Part shown: one piece after another, positions 1 to 9,260 of the stretch | Numbering within the stretch: the stretch's first letter is position 1 | Layout: each line of letters begins with the position of its first letter | NCBI RefSeq assembly: GCF_900129865.1 | Contig: NZ_FQXD01000002.1 | Coordinates: 124,001-188,000 of the forward strand | Length of the DNA stretch: 64,000 nt | Reading direction: 5' to 3' | From: Virgibacillus chiguensis | GTDB taxonomy: Bacteria; Bacillota; Bacilli; Bacillales; Amphibacillaceae | Notes under the pieces: model-generated | Database searches by the model: none | The model's input: only the letters and a program-made list of their open reading frames with translations | What the model was told of the DNA's origin: nothing | Position numbers and translations under genes: made by a program

Positions 1-493
1 TCCCCATTGAAAATACTGGCATGTCAAGTTGTTGTCCTAATGTTTCCAATTGCTGAATCGCTGCAGGGCGATAAACATCACAAGCAACGAGTAATGGTTT
101 GCGATTATGTTGTTTTCGTAAGAGGTTTGCTAGCTTTCCAGAGGTGGTTGTCTTCCCAGCACCTTGTAACCCTACCATCATAATGACAGTAGGAGCACGA
201 TCAGCTACAGCAATTTTACTCTGTTCTCCACCCATTAAATCCGTTAATTCTTCTTTGACAACTTTAATAACCTGTTGGCCAGGTGTTAAACTTTCCATTA
301 CTTCTTGACCAACCGCACGTTCTTTAATATTTTTAATTAAATCTTTAACGACTTTATAGTTAACGTCTGCTTCTAGCAAAGCTAAACGAACTTCTCTTGT
401 CATTTCTTTTACGTCTTGTTCCGTTACCTTACCCTTACCCGTTATTTTCTTTATGGTACTTTGCAGGCGGTCAGCTAATCCTTCAAATGCCAT
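1..493 (-). CDS. ffh: Signal recognition particle protein Ffh, 5' part only
   Basis: This is the first ~164 codons of the SRP GTPase; the rest lies beyond the low-coordinate edge of the window. The start ATG at 493 follows a strong GGGGGA ribosome site and gives MAFEGLADRLQSTIKKITGK, the usual Ffh opening. The N-terminal helical bundle is followed by the G1 loop GLQGAGKTT at about residues 106-114 and then DVYRPAA. With 4.5S RNA, Ffh binds signal sequences on nascent chains and docks on FtsY, which is also encoded in this window. The gene starts 13 bases after ylxM ends, the usual Firmicute ylxM-ffh pair. Function is known from the family; truncation here is only the window boundary. Confidence 0.95.
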   Translation of the reverse strand, partial: MAFEGLADRLQSTIKKITGKGKVTEQDVKEMTREVRLALLEADVNYKVVKDLIKNIKERAVGQEVMESLTPGQQVIKVVKEELTDLMGGEQSKIAVADRAPTVIMMVGLQGAGKTTTSGKLANLLRKQHNRKPLLVACDVYRPAAIQQLETLGQQLDMPVFSMG

Positions 494-506
494 AGAAGGT
501 GTCCCC

Positions 507-827
507 CTAATCTAATTCTTTTATTTTATTCACGAGCTGTTGCGCGTCATTATCGTCAGAAATTATTTCACCCAGTCGCTTTAACAGCTCAAAGCGCCGC
601 TGAAATTTTTCATATAAGTGAAGCTTTTGTTCATATGATTCCAACATTTGTTCCGTTCGCTTTATATTATCATACACAGCTTGCCTAGATACATCAAATA
701 CTTCTGAAATCTCACCTAGAGAATAATCCTCTAAATAGTACATTTCCATATAGTTACGCTGTTTGGGTGTAAGTAATGCTTGATAAAAATCAAATAAATA
801 GTTCATTCTAGTCGTTTTTTCTAGCAT
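507..827 (-). CDS. ylxM: YlxM/UPF0122 helix-turn-helix protein, SRP-associated
   Basis: A 106-residue protein with a sigma-70 region 4-like helix-turn-helix (about residues 20-60, including [20 protein letters not shown]) followed by a charged helical tail. It matches the YlxM family found directly upstream of ffh throughout Firmicutes. In streptococci YlxM is reported to bind SRP components and modulate SRP GTPase activity; a DNA-binding role is plausible from the fold but unproven. The ATG at 827 has an AGAGGTG ribosome site at good spacing. It is co-directional with ffh and 13 bases from it, so the two are almost certainly cotranscribed. Confidence 0.92.
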   Translation of the reverse strand: MLEKTTRMNYLFDFYQALLTPKQRNYMEMYYLEDYSLGEISEVFDVSRQAVYDNIKRTEQMLESYEQKLHLYEKFQRRFELLKRLGEIISDDNDAQQLVNKIKELD

Positions 828-1092
828 GTTGTTACACCTCTCTTCTTTTTGTTTATCAATTAATTTAAATGTTGTATGTTTTTGTTATAAGACTTCTTTC
901 ATACCAAAACTCTTCTTATACGCACTTTTGGTAAAAAAATACGAGTACGCATCTTTGGATTAACAAAATTTAGCTTTCTGCCATTTTTATAGCAAAAGCC
1001 TTAAATTTTCTTAGGCTATAATACTTAAAACGATTACTGTACTATAGCATAAAGAAAAAACGAAAACACTCTTTTGACACTACTTCAAAATA

Positions 1093-1121
1093 AGAATAAC
1101 GGAATGTAATTTATGTGTCAA
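1093..1121 (-). promoter_or_regulatory. Candidate SigA promoter for ylxM-ffh
   Basis: On the minus strand TTGACA (1116-1121) is followed after 17 bases by TATTCT (1093-1098). The -35 is perfect, the -10 matches 4 of 6, and the spacing is ideal. It lies about 270 bases upstream of ylxM, leaving a long leader with no obvious riboswitch. Inference from consensus only. Confidence 0.4.
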
Positions 1122-1218
1122 GCAAACTTCCTTTATCCTTTAATAAAAACTGTTGTAAGATTCTCCGACTTTTGCTATTAACATATGGTTGTAAGTTAAG
1201 TTTTCTAAAGTTATGAAT

Positions 1219-1246
1219 AACCAGTGGAGATTACCCTCCACTGGTT
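1219..1246 (-). terminator. Hairpin after ftsY, possible terminator
   Basis: An 11-bp perfect stem (1219-1229 with 1236-1246) and a 6-base loop lie 12 bases beyond the ftsY stop codon. No clear U-tract follows on the minus strand, so it may be a 3'-end stabilising hairpin instead of a complete intrinsic terminator. Confidence 0.5.
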
Positions 1247-1257
1247 AAAAGGTCACT

Positions 1258-2253
1258 TTATTCTTTTTCTAATAAATCAGCGAAGAGACCGTAGACAAAT
1301 GCATGAGCATCAAACGGGCGTAAATCATTTACTCCTTCTCCTAAACCGACAAATTTAACTGGAATTTGTAGTTCATTTCGGATAGCTAAAACAATTCCAC
1401 CTTTAGCTGTACCGTCTAATTTCGTTAAAACAATCCCGGTTACATCTGTCGCTTCAGCAAAGACTTTTGCTTGGCTTAAAGCATTTTGACCAGTCGTTGC
1501 ATCTAAAACGAGCAACACTTCATGCGGAGCGTTTGGAATTTCTTTTGCGATGACCCGCTTCACTTTTGCTAATTCGTTCATTAAGTTCACTTTGTTTTGC
1601 AACCTTCCCGCAGTATCACAAATGAGAACGTCAGCTTGCTTTGATTTTGCTGATTTGATCCCGTCAAAAATCACAGCTGCCGGATCGCTACCAGCAGTTT
1701 GTTTTACTACATCCACACCTATTCGCTCTCCCCATACTTCTAATTGTTCAATTGCTCCAGCACGAAAAGTGTCACCAGCAGCAAGCATCACTTTTTTTCC
1801 GTCCTGTTTAAGCTGGTGGGCCAATTTTCCAATCGAAGTAGTTTTACCTGCACCATTTACGCCGACAACTAAGATGACGGAAAGTTCACCTTTCTGAATA
1901 GCAAGGCTCTCTATTTCCTGATCATCATCTCCATAATATATTTCTACAAGTTTTTCCGAGATAACATCTTTCATTTCTGATGTATCTTTCATCTTTTGAC
2001 GCTTTACTTCCATTTTTAATTCATCAATTAGATCCATTACAGTAGATACACCGGTATCTGCAGAAATTAGTACCTCTTCTAACTCCTCGAAGAAATCTTC
2101 ATCTACTTTTCGATATTTAGCCAGCAAATCGTTTATTTTTCCAGAAAAAGTTTGTCGACTTTTTTTCATCCCCTCCTTGTACTTATCGGATACTTCTTCT
2201 ACATCCTCTTGACCTCGTTGAAATTTGTTTCTTAACTTATCCATAAATCCCAT
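1258..2253 (-). CDS. ftsY: SRP receptor GTPase FtsY
   Basis: A 331-residue SRP receptor, close to the 329 residues of B. subtilis FtsY. It has a short charged N-terminal A region instead of the long acidic one of E. coli, then the helical N domain and GTPase G domain with GVNGAGKTTSIGKLA (G1, about residues 131-145), DTAGRLQNK (G3) and TKLDGTAKGG (G4). FtsY receives Ffh-ribosome complexes at the membrane. The ATG at 2253 follows AGGAGGACT, and the gene starts 12 bases after the smc stop codon, preserving the smc-ftsY pairing of Bacillus. Length and motifs are intact. Confidence 0.97.
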   Translation of the reverse strand: MGFMDKLRNKFQRGQEDVEEVSDKYKEGMKKSRQTFSGKINDLLAKYRKVDEDFFEELEEVLISADTGVSTVMDLIDELKMEVKRQKMKDTSEMKDVISEKLVEIYYGDDDQEIESLAIQKGELSVILVVGVNGAGKTTSIGKLAHQLKQDGKKVMLAAGDTFRAGAIEQLEVWGERIGVDVVKQTAGSDPAAVIFDGIKSAKSKQADVLICDTAGRLQNKVNLMNELAKVKRVIAKEIPNAPHEVLLVLDATTGQNALSQAKVFAEATDVTGIVLTKLDGTAKGGIVLAIRNELQIPVKFVGLGEGVNDLRPFDAHAFVYGLFADLLEKE

Positions 2254-2265
2254 TGTTCAGTCCTC

Positions 2266-5200
2266 CTATTGTTCAACTAATTGTTCTGTCTCTTCTAAGC
2301 GAACAGATACTAAACGTGAAACACCTGATTCTTGCATAGTTACACCATATAGCACATCTGCTTGCTCCATTGTACCTTTACGGTGTGTTATAACAATAAA
2401 CTGTGTTTTTTCACTAAAAATTTTCACATATTTAGCAAATCTAGTTACATTTGCTTCATCTAACGCTGCCTCTACTTCATCAAGCACACAAAATGGAACC
2501 GGACGAACATGTAAAATTGCAAATAACAAAGCAATTGCAGTTAGCGCCCGCTCCCCACCCGATAATAAACCTAGATGCTGCAATTTCTTTCCTGGTGGCT
2601 GTGCAATAATTTCCACACCTGTATCGAGTAGATTTTTAGGGTCTGTTAATTTCAATTCAGCATGGCCACCGCCAAACAATTGCTTGAAAACATTCGCAAA
2701 AGCTTCTTTAATCTGCGAAAAAGTCTCACCAAAACGGTCTTTCATTTCTTCGTCCATTTCGCCAATTACTTCATATAATGTTTTCTTCGCATCTACAAGA
2801 TCTGTCTGTTGTTCTTTGAGGAAATCGTATCGTTCAGAGACGCGCTCATACTCATCAATCGCTCCTATATTCACTGTTCCCAATTGATAAATTTGTTGCT
2901 TTAATTGGGTAACAGCAGCTTGGGCAGCTTGTTTATCTTGAGCTTTTACGTAGAATTGACGCGCTTTTTCATAAGTCATCAAATATTCATTTTGTAAATG
3001 ATTTAACATATTCTCAAGTTCTACATCCATCCGATTAGACTTCACTTCTTTCTCATTTGATTCTCGTCTAAGGTCGTCCAATTCAGTATGAATTTGCTTA
3101 AGCTCCTGCTCTTTTGCTTGCATTTGTTTTGATTTAGTATCTCGTTCTGCTCGTATTTTTTGTAAAGATGCTGTTATTCCTTGTTTCGCGTCTGACTGTT
3201 GGCGAATTGTATCATCGATGTCTTCCTCTGTTTCCTTGGTTTCTTGAAATTCAATGAGATTATTCCACTCTTCTACATATTGATCATATTCGCGTTGAAG
3301 CTCTGTTAGTTGATTTTGCACTTGTTTTGTTTTTTCTCGTTGGCTCTTAACACGTTCTTCTTGTTCCGCTAGTAAAACTTGCTTTTGGTGCAATTCTTCT
3401 TGCAGCTTTTCTTTATTCTCGATTAACTCTGTCTGTTGTTTGTTTAACTCGTTAATTTCCTGTTCAATTTCTTTTGCTTGTTCATCAAGTTGCTTTAGTT
3501 CTTTTTCTAACTCCGCTTTTCGATTTGCTACACCCTCATGATCTTCGGAATGTTGTCGTTTATCCTGATCATATATTTGCAATTGATCATTTAAAGCATG
3601 CAACCTTATTTCTAACTCGTGCATACTTTCTTGCATTTGCTGGAGTTGGCTTTGCTCAACTTGTACACTTGATTCTTCTTCATTTAACTTTTGTTCCAAT
3701 TGTTGAATGTTCGCCTTTTTATTTTGGACAGTTTTTTCAAAGTCCAACACTTTCTTATTAAAAGTAGCTAACTTCTCAACCATTTCTTCAAGTTCTTTTT
3801 CACGCGTAAATAACGATTGGTTTGTCTTCTTCTTGGCACCACCGGACATGGAGCCTCCTGGATGAACGACATCTCCATCCAGAGTTACAATACGATACCG
3901 TCTAGAAGCTAGCGCCGCTAATTCATTTGCATCCTTCAAAGTTTTAGCTATAATAACATGCCCCATTAAATGATTAATTGCTTTACGATACATAGCCTCG
4001 GTTTGAACAAGTTCACCTGCAACACCAACATATCCCTCATGCTCAGCTAGTTGAATTTTTAGTTCATTAGGAATAAACCGCTGTTGAATGGAGGAAAGAG
4101 GTAGAAAAGTAGCTCTCCCATTATTTGTTTGCTTTAACCAGGAAATACTCTGCCTAGCTGATTGTTCATCTCTTACAACAATATGCTGCGCTTGCCCACC
4201 AAGCACGGTTTCTATAGCTGTAATATACGCTTTAGGAACTTCTATTAGTTCAATAATTGCGCCATATATGTTAGCAAGTTTATTTTCTTTACGAGCCTTT
4301 AGTACAGCCTTTACACCTTGGAAAAAACCTTGAAATTCTTCCTTCATCTCCTCAAGCATTTCTTTTTTGGATTTTACTTTTTCGATATATTGGTAGCCTT
4401 GATATAGTTTAGTTTGTGCTTCTTGAAAGGCATAACGTTCCTGTTGTAATAATTCTTTCGTGGAATGAATATTCTTTTCTTTTTGCATACATACTTGTTT
4501 TTGCTTGTCCACATCAGGTGCAAGCGTGTTCCATTTTTCTTGTAATTTCTCTCGTTCGTGAATTAACCCGGCAAACTTTTCTGCTTGTTTTTCTGTCTTT
4601 ACAGCTAACTGCTGCAGTCGCTCATCTAACGTTTGTTTTTCATTACGTTTAGCAGCTTGTTGATTTAAACACTCAATATAATCGGACTTTCGATCTTCTA
4701 TCTTTTGAGTCAAATTTGCATTTCCTAATCTGAGCTTCTGCTCTAACTCTTTCACAGTATCAGCAGTTGTTTTTTTGGCGGTTTGTAATGCTGTTAAGTT
4801 CTTCTTTTCTTGCACAAAAACATCGTGTAAACGACCTATTCGTACGGAAGTTTGATTCTTCTGGGAATCTAGCTTTGCCTTGTTTTCAGAAAAGTGTTTA
4901 GAACGTTCCAAAAACAATTGCTTCTTCCCTTCATATTTTTCCAGTGTTTGTGTTGCTGTTAATAAATCTGCTTGTAATTGCTCTAATTTTTCATCCATTT
5001 GCACAATAGCTAAACGCTCTTGTTCCTGCTGCTGCTCTTTTTGCTTCAAAGTTTGTTGTACATGATGTTGTTTATTTTTTACCTTTTCTAATTCTGCTAA
5101 CATTGATTTCCATTCTGTATGGAGGCGATCAATTTCAGCAAGTAAGTATGTAATTTCAGTCTCCTTTAATTGCTCTTTAAACACCTTATATTGATGAGCA

Positions 5201-5832
5201 GTTTCTGCTTGCTCTCGTAAAGGATCCATTTGCTGTTCAATTTCATGAATAATATCTTCCACACGATTTAAGTTTTCTTGTGTTTCCGCAAGTTTGTATT
5301 CTGCTTTTTTCTTTCGTTGTTTATATTTTAAAACGCCTGCTGCTTCTTCAAAAATGGTTCTTCTTTCTTCTGCCTTAGAACTCAATATTTCTTCTACTTT
5401 TCCTTGGCTAATAATCGAAAAAGCTTCCCTACCAAGCCCTGAGTCCATGAATAGATGAACAATATCTTTTAAGCGACAGGATTGGTTATTAATATAGTAC
5501 TCACTATCACCAGAGCGATAAACACGTCTCGTTACACTTACTTCATCATAATCTAATGGTAGAAGTTGATCATGATTATCAAGAACTAATGTTACTTCAG
5601 CAACATTAAGCGGTTTGCGTGTATCACTACCTTGAAATATAATATCTTCCATTTTCGAACCGCGCAGCGATTTTGCTGATTGCTCTCCGAGAACCCAACG
5701 AATAGCATCTGTAATATTGCTCTTTCCGCTCCCGTTTGGTCCAACTACAGCTGTTACTCCCGGAACAAAATCAACACTTATTCGTTTGGCAAACGATTTA
5801 AAACCGACGCTTTCTAATTTTTTCAAATACAC
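2266..5832 (-). CDS. smc: Chromosome condensation ATPase SMC
   Basis: A complete 1188-residue SMC protein. The N-terminal Walker A is GPNGSGKSN (about 32-40). Long coiled-coil arms flank a hinge around 505-680. The C-terminal head carries the signature LLSGGERALTAIALLFAI and Walker B FCVLDEVEAALDEANV. With ScpA and ScpB it compacts and segregates the chromosome from ParB-parS loading sites. The start is a GTG (5832) giving MYLKKLESVGFKSFA, which aligns with homologues; AGG upstream is a modest ribosome site. ftsY follows 12 bases later. Unlike B. subtilis, rnc is not immediately upstream: a plus-strand gene lies between. Confidence 0.97.
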   Translation of the reverse strand: MYLKKLESVGFKSFAKRISVDFVPGVTAVVGPNGSGKSNITDAIRWVLGEQSAKSLRGSKMEDIIFQGSDTRKPLNVAEVTLVLDNHDQLLPLDYDEVSVTRRVYRSGDSEYYINNQSCRLKDIVHLFMDSGLGREAFSIISQGKVEEILSSKAEERRTIFEEAAGVLKYKQRKKKAEYKLAETQENLNRVEDIIHEIEQQMDPLREQAETAHQYKVFKEQLKETEITYLLAEIDRLHTEWKSMLAELEKVKNKQHHVQQTLKQKEQQQEQERLAIVQMDEKLEQLQADLLTATQTLEKYEGKKQLFLERSKHFSENKAKLDSQKNQTSVRIGRLHDVFVQEKKNLTALQTAKKTTADTVKELEQKLRLGNANLTQKIEDRKSDYIECLNQQAAKRNEKQTLDERLQQLAVKTEKQAEKFAGLIHEREKLQEKWNTLAPDVDKQKQVCMQKEKNIHSTKELLQQERYAFQEAQTKLYQGYQYIEKVKSKKEMLEEMKEEFQGFFQGVKAVLKARKENKLANIYGAIIELIEVPKAYITAIETVLGGQAQHIVVRDEQSARQSISWLKQTNNGRATFLPLSSIQQRFIPNELKIQLAEHEGYVGVAGELVQTEAMYRKAINHLMGHVIIAKTLKDANELAALASRRYRIVTLDGDVVHPGGSMSGGAKKKTNQSLFTREKELEEMVEKLATFNKKVLDFEKTVQNKKANIQQLEQKLNEEESSVQVEQSQLQQMQESMHELEIRLHALNDQLQIYDQDKRQHSEDHEGVANRKAELEKELKQLDEQAKEIEQEINELNKQQTELIENKEKLQEELHQKQVLLAEQEERVKSQREKTKQVQNQLTELQREYDQYVEEWNNLIEFQETKETEEDIDDTIRQQSDAKQGITASLQKIRAERDTKSKQMQAKEQELKQIHTELDDLRRESNEKEVKSNRMDVELENMLNHLQNEYLMTYEKARQFYVKAQDKQAAQAAVTQLKQQIYQLGTVNIGAIDEYERVSERYDFLKEQQTDLVDAKKTLYEVIGEMDEEMKDRFGETFSQIKEAFANVFKQLFGGGHAELKLTDPKNLLDTGVEIIAQPPGKKLQHLGLLSGGERALTAIALLFAILHVRPVPFCVLDEVEAALDEANVTRFAKYVKIFSEKTQFIVITHRKGTMEQADVLYGVTMQESGVSRLVSVRLEETEQLVEQ

Positions 5833-5921
5833 CTGACATTTCTCCTAATGATTGAAAGAATATGGATAACAATCGTTATATAGCCTCATATCCAATCCTA
5901 CAAATAAATTTATACTTTTTT

Positions 5922-5950
5922 ATTATCTATCTATATCTAACTACAAACAA
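5922..5950 (-). promoter_or_regulatory. Candidate SigA promoter for smc-ftsY
   Basis: On the minus strand TTGTTT (5945-5950), 17 bases, then GATAAT (5922-5927). The -10 matches 5 of 6 and the -35 matches 3 of 6. It is placed about 90 bases upstream of smc, back to back with a plus-strand promoter for the DUF1128 gene. Consensus inference only. Confidence 0.35.
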
Positions 5951-5957
5951 AAAATAG

Positions 5958-5986
5958 TTGGCATTTTACCGCATATATTTTATCAT
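5958..5986 (+). promoter_or_regulatory. Promoter of the DUF1128 gene
   Basis: TTGGCA (5958-5963), a 17-base spacer and TATCAT (5981-5986) form a near-consensus SigA promoter. Transcription would begin near 5993, about 50 bases ahead of the ATG at 6043. Confidence 0.65.
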
Positions 5987-6042
5987 AAATGTTATAGTAA
6001 AAGAAGTTTTGCCGTGATATGAAGATAAAAGGAGCTGAAATA

Positions 6043-6264
6043 ATGAATTTAGAAACACCATCTCAGGAAAATTTAAAAATACTTTTAGATGAGATTGCTG
6101 ATCACCTTTCCATTGTCAATCGTACAATTATGGATGCAAAAGATTACGATCTAAATAAATATACAGAGCTAAAGTCGCTGTATGATTTAATTAAACAAAA
6201 AGGGCACCTTAGTACACTTGAGACGCAAGCCTTTATAGAGGAATTACGAAATACTCGTAAATAA
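6043..6264 (+). CDS. DUF1128 (UPF0435, YfkK-like) small protein
   Basis: A 73-residue protein of unknown function that I recognise as the YfkK/DUF1128 family from its opening MNLETPSQENLKILLDEIA and the closing FIEELRNTRK. It is predicted to be mostly helical with no membrane segment. I chose the ATG at 6043 over the in-frame ATG at 6019 because GGAG sits 8 bases before it and homologues begin MNL. It is monocistronic, has its own promoter, and is inserted on the opposite strand between rnc and smc. No function can be inferred from the neighbours. Confidence 0.85.
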   Translation: MNLETPSQENLKILLDEIADHLSIVNRTIMDAKDYDLNKYTELKSLYDLIKQKGHLSTLETQAFIEELRNTRK

Positions 6265-6510
6265 GAACAAAAAATGGTAGGTAAATAGCTCCAAAAGTTG
6301 TACAACTAACCAAAAGCATGTACAGACAAGGTGCGGAAAGAGGGTAGTTATGTATTCCACTTTAAAACGGAGTTATCGTATAAAAAATAACGACATTTCG
6401 TCATAAAGACTAGCAATAACCTAGGCTTCACTAACAAGAAACGTAAAAATGAGCCGATAAATACTTATTATATCATTTCCTTGGGCACTTTTTGAATAAA
6501 CCTGTAGAAA
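6265..6510. other. Gene-free spacer between DUF1128 gene and rnc
   Basis: No open frame, promoter or clear hairpin stands out in this convergent interval before the rnc terminator. It is AT-rich with short homopolymer runs only. Confidence 0.5.
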
Positions 6511-6558
6511 AACAATAGCAAAAGGCTGTAAAAGGTAATACAGCCTTTTGCTATTGTT
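6511..6558 (-). terminator. Strong terminator overlapping the rnc stop codon
   Basis: A perfect 20-bp inverted repeat (6511-6530 with 6539-6558) around an 8-base loop. On the minus strand its 5' arm contains the last rnc codons and the TAG stop (6551-6553), and its 3' arm runs into a TTTTTC tract. It would end the rnc transcript, and the long duplex is itself RNase III-like substrate geometry (see findings). Confidence 0.88.
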
Positions 6559-7234
6559 TGTATTTATCTAAAGCGGCTTTAGCTGCCCTCTGTTCAGCTT
6601 CTTTCTTTGTACGCCCTATTCCTGATCCGTATACTTCACCTTGTATAAAAGCCTTAGCTACAAATTCCTTGTCATGAGATGGCCCTCGTTCTTCGACAAT
6701 CTTATATTCAACTGAACGGTGTTTTACTTGTTGAATTAATTCTTGTAATTGGCTCTTATAATCCATCGCATGCGAAAAAGCACCATTTGTTATTTTCGGA
6801 AATATATAGTCTTCGAGAAACTGTATGGCTGTATGAAAACCTTGATCTAAAAAAAGCGCACCTAAAAATGCTTCAAAAACATCCGCCAGCAGGGCATCGC
6901 GGTCACGACCACCAGTTTGCTCTTCTCCTTTACCTAGTAAGATATACGCTCCAAACCGTAAGCCACGTGCAAAACTGGCTAAAGAAGGTTCACAAACAAT
7001 TGCAGCTCTTAACTTTGTCATTTCCCCTTCAGGCATTTTTTCATTCGTCCGAAATAAATATTGAGATACGCCAAGCTCTAATACAGCGTCTCCTAAGAAT
7101 TCGAGCCTTTCGTTATCCGAAAATACTTGATCACGATGCTCATTCACATAAGATGAATGAGTAAATGCTTGTACGATTAGTGAGGGATTGTGAAAACGAA
7201 CACCTAATTGCTTTTCTAATTGGTCAACATTCAT
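6551..7234 (-). CDS. rnc: Ribonuclease III
   Basis: A 227-residue double-strand-specific endoribonuclease that processes rRNA precursors and structured mRNAs. The RNase III signature [14 protein letters not shown] lies at about residues 41-54, a second acidic cluster ([15 protein letters not shown]) supplies metal-binding carboxylates, and a C-terminal dsRNA-binding domain begins near residue 155 and ends with [17 protein letters not shown] place the start at ATG 7234 because AGAGGTG lies 6 bases before it; the in-frame GTG at 7243 is part of that ribosome site. It follows acpP, as in B. subtilis, but a terminator-like hairpin separates the two. Confidence 0.95.
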   Translation of the reverse strand: MNVDQLEKQLGVRFHNPSLIVQAFTHSSYVNEHRDQVFSDNERLEFLGDAVLELGVSQYLFRTNEKMPEGEMTKLRAAIVCEPSLASFARGLRFGAYILLGKGEEQTGGRDRDALLADVFEAFLGALFLDQGFHTAIQFLEDYIFPKITNGAFSHAMDYKSQLQELIQQVKHRSVEYKIVEERGPSHDKEFVAKAFIQGEVYGSGIGRTKKEAEQRAAKAALDKYKQ

Positions 7235-7266
7235 GAATGGCACCTCTATTTACATCTTAATATAGA

Positions 7267-7291
7267 GAAAGTCTCGCTAGACGAGACTTTC
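7267..7291 (-). terminator. Hairpin between acpP and rnc
   Basis: GAAAGTCTCG (7267-7276) pairs perfectly with CGAGACTTTC (7282-7291) around a 5-base loop, 14 bases after acpP ends. The U-tract is poor, so it may attenuate instead of stopping transcription; rnc could be reached by readthrough. Confidence 0.6.
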
Positions 7292-7304
7292 TTTCGCTAA
7301 ACTG

Positions 7305-7541
7305 TTAACCTTGTAAATTATTTATGTAGTTAACAGCATCACCTACTGTATTAATTTTTTCTGCTTCTTCATCAGCAATTTCCATGTCAAATTCGTCTTC
7401 TAGTTCCATAACAAGTTCAACAACATCTAATGAATCTGCTTCTAAATCATCTTTAAAAGAAGCTTCCATTGTTATTTTTGCCTCGTCAACATCAAGACGA
7501 TCGACAATGATTGCTTTTACACGATCAAATACATCTGCCAT
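7305..7541 (-). CDS. acpP: Acyl carrier protein
   Basis: A 78-residue acidic four-helix acyl carrier protein. The phosphopantetheine attachment serine is in [15 protein letters not shown] (about residue 37). It carries growing acyl chains for FabD, FabG and PlsX, all encoded just upstream. The ATG at 7541 follows GGGGGTGA. It is the last gene of the fapR-plsX-fabD-fabG-acpP series; a 37-base gap after fabG and a hairpin downstream would allow separate control of its abundance. It is complete, with normal length. Confidence 0.98.
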   Translation of the reverse strand: MADVFDRVKAIIVDRLDVDEAKITMEASFKDDLEADSLDVVELVMELEDEFDMEIADEEAEKINTVGDAVNYINNLQG

Positions 7542-7578
7542 ATCCAGTCACCCCCTTTCAAGTTATGTATAGAAGTTC

Positions 7579-8322
7579 TTACATTACCATGCCACCATCA
7601 ATATGGATCGTTTGACCAGTAATATAGTCTGCATCTTCGCTTGCCAAGAATCGGACAACCTTCGCTACATCTTCTGGCTCTCCTAGTTTTTGCAACGGAA
7701 TCAATGCAAGCATTTCTTTATGTTGTTCTTCCGATAAAGCATCGGTCATATCTGTTGAAATAAAACCTGGTGCTACCGCATTTACATGAATATTCCTAGT
7801 AGCTAACTCTTTTGCAGTTGTCTTGGTTAACCCAATTACTCCTGCTTTGGCAGCTACATAATTTGCTTGACCAGGGTTTCCGCTCACACCAACGATGGAG
7901 GCAACGTTAATAATTTTTCCTGCACGCTGCTTCATCATTTGTCTCGTAACTGCTTTCGTACAAATGAATACACCTTTCAAATTCGTATTAATAACTTCAT
8001 CAAATTCCGTTTCTTTCATCCTCATTAGCAAATTATCCCGCGTTATTCCAGCATTATTCACTAGAATGTCCAACGAACCAAAACGAGAAACTACTTCCTT
8101 TATCATCGCTTTTACCTCGGATTCGTCTGCTACATTTGCTCTAATTTTAAAAGCTTGTCTTCCAAGCTGTTGAATTTCACTTACAACGGCTTCTGCTTTT
8201 GCTTCACTACCTGCATAATTAACAGCAACATTTGCTCCTCGCTTCGCTAATTCAAGGGCTATAGCCCGACCAATTCCTCTTGAAGCTCCTGTAACTAGTG
8301 CATTTTTTCCAGTTAGAATCAC
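7579..8322 (-). CDS. fabG: 3-oxoacyl-[ACP] reductase FabG
   Basis: A 247-residue short-chain dehydrogenase that reduces 3-oxoacyl-ACP with NADPH in fatty acid elongation. It shows the Rossmann motif TGASRGIG near residue 12, [14 protein letters not shown], and the catalytic Ser (VASIVG, ~140) with Tyr-x-x-x-Lys (NYVAAKAG, ~153-157). The C-terminus [15 protein letters not shown] is typical of FabG. Translation starts at a GTG (8322) overlapping the fabD stop by four bases (GTGA), with GGAGGAG upstream, implying translational coupling to fabD. Confidence 0.97.
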   Translation of the reverse strand: MILTGKNALVTGASRGIGRAIALELAKRGANVAVNYAGSEAKAEAVVSEIQQLGRQAFKIRANVADESEVKAMIKEVVSRFGSLDILVNNAGITRDNLLMRMKETEFDEVINTNLKGVFICTKAVTRQMMKQRAGKIINVASIVGVSGNPGQANYVAAKAGVIGLTKTTAKELATRNIHVNAVAPGFISTDMTDALSEEQHKEMLALIPLQKLGEPEDVAKVVRFLASEDADYITGQTIHIDGGMVM

Positions 8323-9260
8323 ATTTTCTCCTCCTTATACCATGCAATAAATTCATTTAATGATGCGACATCTTGAACGGCGAATGTTTTCGTTTTCCGA
8401 TCAATTTTCCTTACAAGTCCACTTAAAACTTTTCCATTTCCTACTTCCACAAACGCATCAACTTCATGCTTCATCATATTTTGAATGGATTCTTCAAAGC
8501 GCACAGGAGAATAAAGTTGTTTTACGAGTAATTGTTTTATTTCTTGTTTGTCTCTTACTGGTTGAGCAGAAACGTTAGCATAAACTGGTATTTTAGCATC
8601 TCTTATCGTTACTTTATCCAAATAAGCGGAAAATGACTCATTGGCTGCTTGCATTAGTCGAGAGTGAAATGGACCACTAACATTTAGAGGTAATACCCGC
8701 TTTGCTCCGTGCGCCTTTAATATTTCAGTAGCACGTTCCACACCTTTTACAGAGCCCGAAATAACAACTTGACCAGGACAATTCAAATTAGCGATATCCA
8801 CTATTTCATCTTCTACTTCGGTTAATGATTGATGAACAGTTTGCCCATCTAGACCTAATACGGCTGCCATCGTTCCTTGTCCTTTCGGGAAAGCTTCCTC
8901 CATTAACTGACCCCGTTTAGCTACTAATGGAAGTGCTTCATCAAAAGCAATCGCACCTGAAGCAACGAGCGCACTATATTCCCCAAGACTATGTCCGACC
9001 AGATTAACTGGCTGAACGCCATATTTTGAGAGTAGCGCGTGTATTGCAGTACTTAATAATAGCAAAGCTGGTTGCGCATATTCAGTAGCGGTTAATTGTT
9101 CCTTTGGTCCGTTACTTATAATTTGACTTAAGTTTATTTCCAATAAGTCATCAGCTTCTTGAAATAATTGCTTCACTTCTGGATAAGTATGATACAATTC
9201 ATTCCCCATGCCTATTTCTTGAGAACCTTGTCCCGGAAACATAAAAGCTACTTTTTTCAT
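8319..9260 (-). CDS. fabD: Malonyl-CoA:ACP transacylase FabD
   Basis: A 313-residue acyltransferase that moves malonyl groups from CoA to acyl carrier protein. The opening [14 protein letters not shown] and the active-site [12 protein letters not shown] (Ser about 90) are canonical, and the partner His is in GPFHSRLM (~200). It overlaps plsX by four bases upstream and fabG by four bases downstream, so the three are translationally coupled. Malonyl-CoA, its substrate, is also the ligand that releases FapR from DNA in Bacillus. Intact, normal length. Confidence 0.97.
   Translation of the reverse strand: MKKVAFMFPGQGSQEIGMGNELYHTYPEVKQLFQEADDLLEINLSQIISNGPKEQLTATEYAQPALLLLSTAIHALLSKYGVQPVNLVGHSLGEYSALVASGAIAFDEALPLVAKRGQLMEEAFPKGQGTMAAVLGLDGQTVHQSLTEVEDEIVDIANLNCPGQVVISGSVKGVERATEILKAHGAKRVLPLNVSGPFHSRLMQAANESFSAYLDKVTIRDAKIPVYANVSAQPVRDKQEIKQLLVKQLYSPVRFEESIQNMMKHEVDAFVEVGNGKVLSGLVRKIDRKTKTFAVQDVASLNEFIAWYKEEKM

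Larger units (their letters stand above)
828..1257 (-). other. Non-coding gap between ftsY and ylxM
   Basis: There is no credible coding region in this 430-base AT-rich stretch. It separates ftsY from the ylxM-ffh pair, so ylxM probably has its own promoter here (candidate at 1093-1121). Two hairpins are visible: one just after the ftsY stop (1219-1246), and a weaker AGCCT/AGGCT dyad around 998-1017 that reads into TTTT on the minus strand and could end ftsY transcription. Confidence 0.6.

Noticed and set aside
3474-3761. Several hydrophobic plus-strand frames inside smc
   Set aside because: They are antisense shadows of coiled-coil codons rich in Glu, Gln and Lys.
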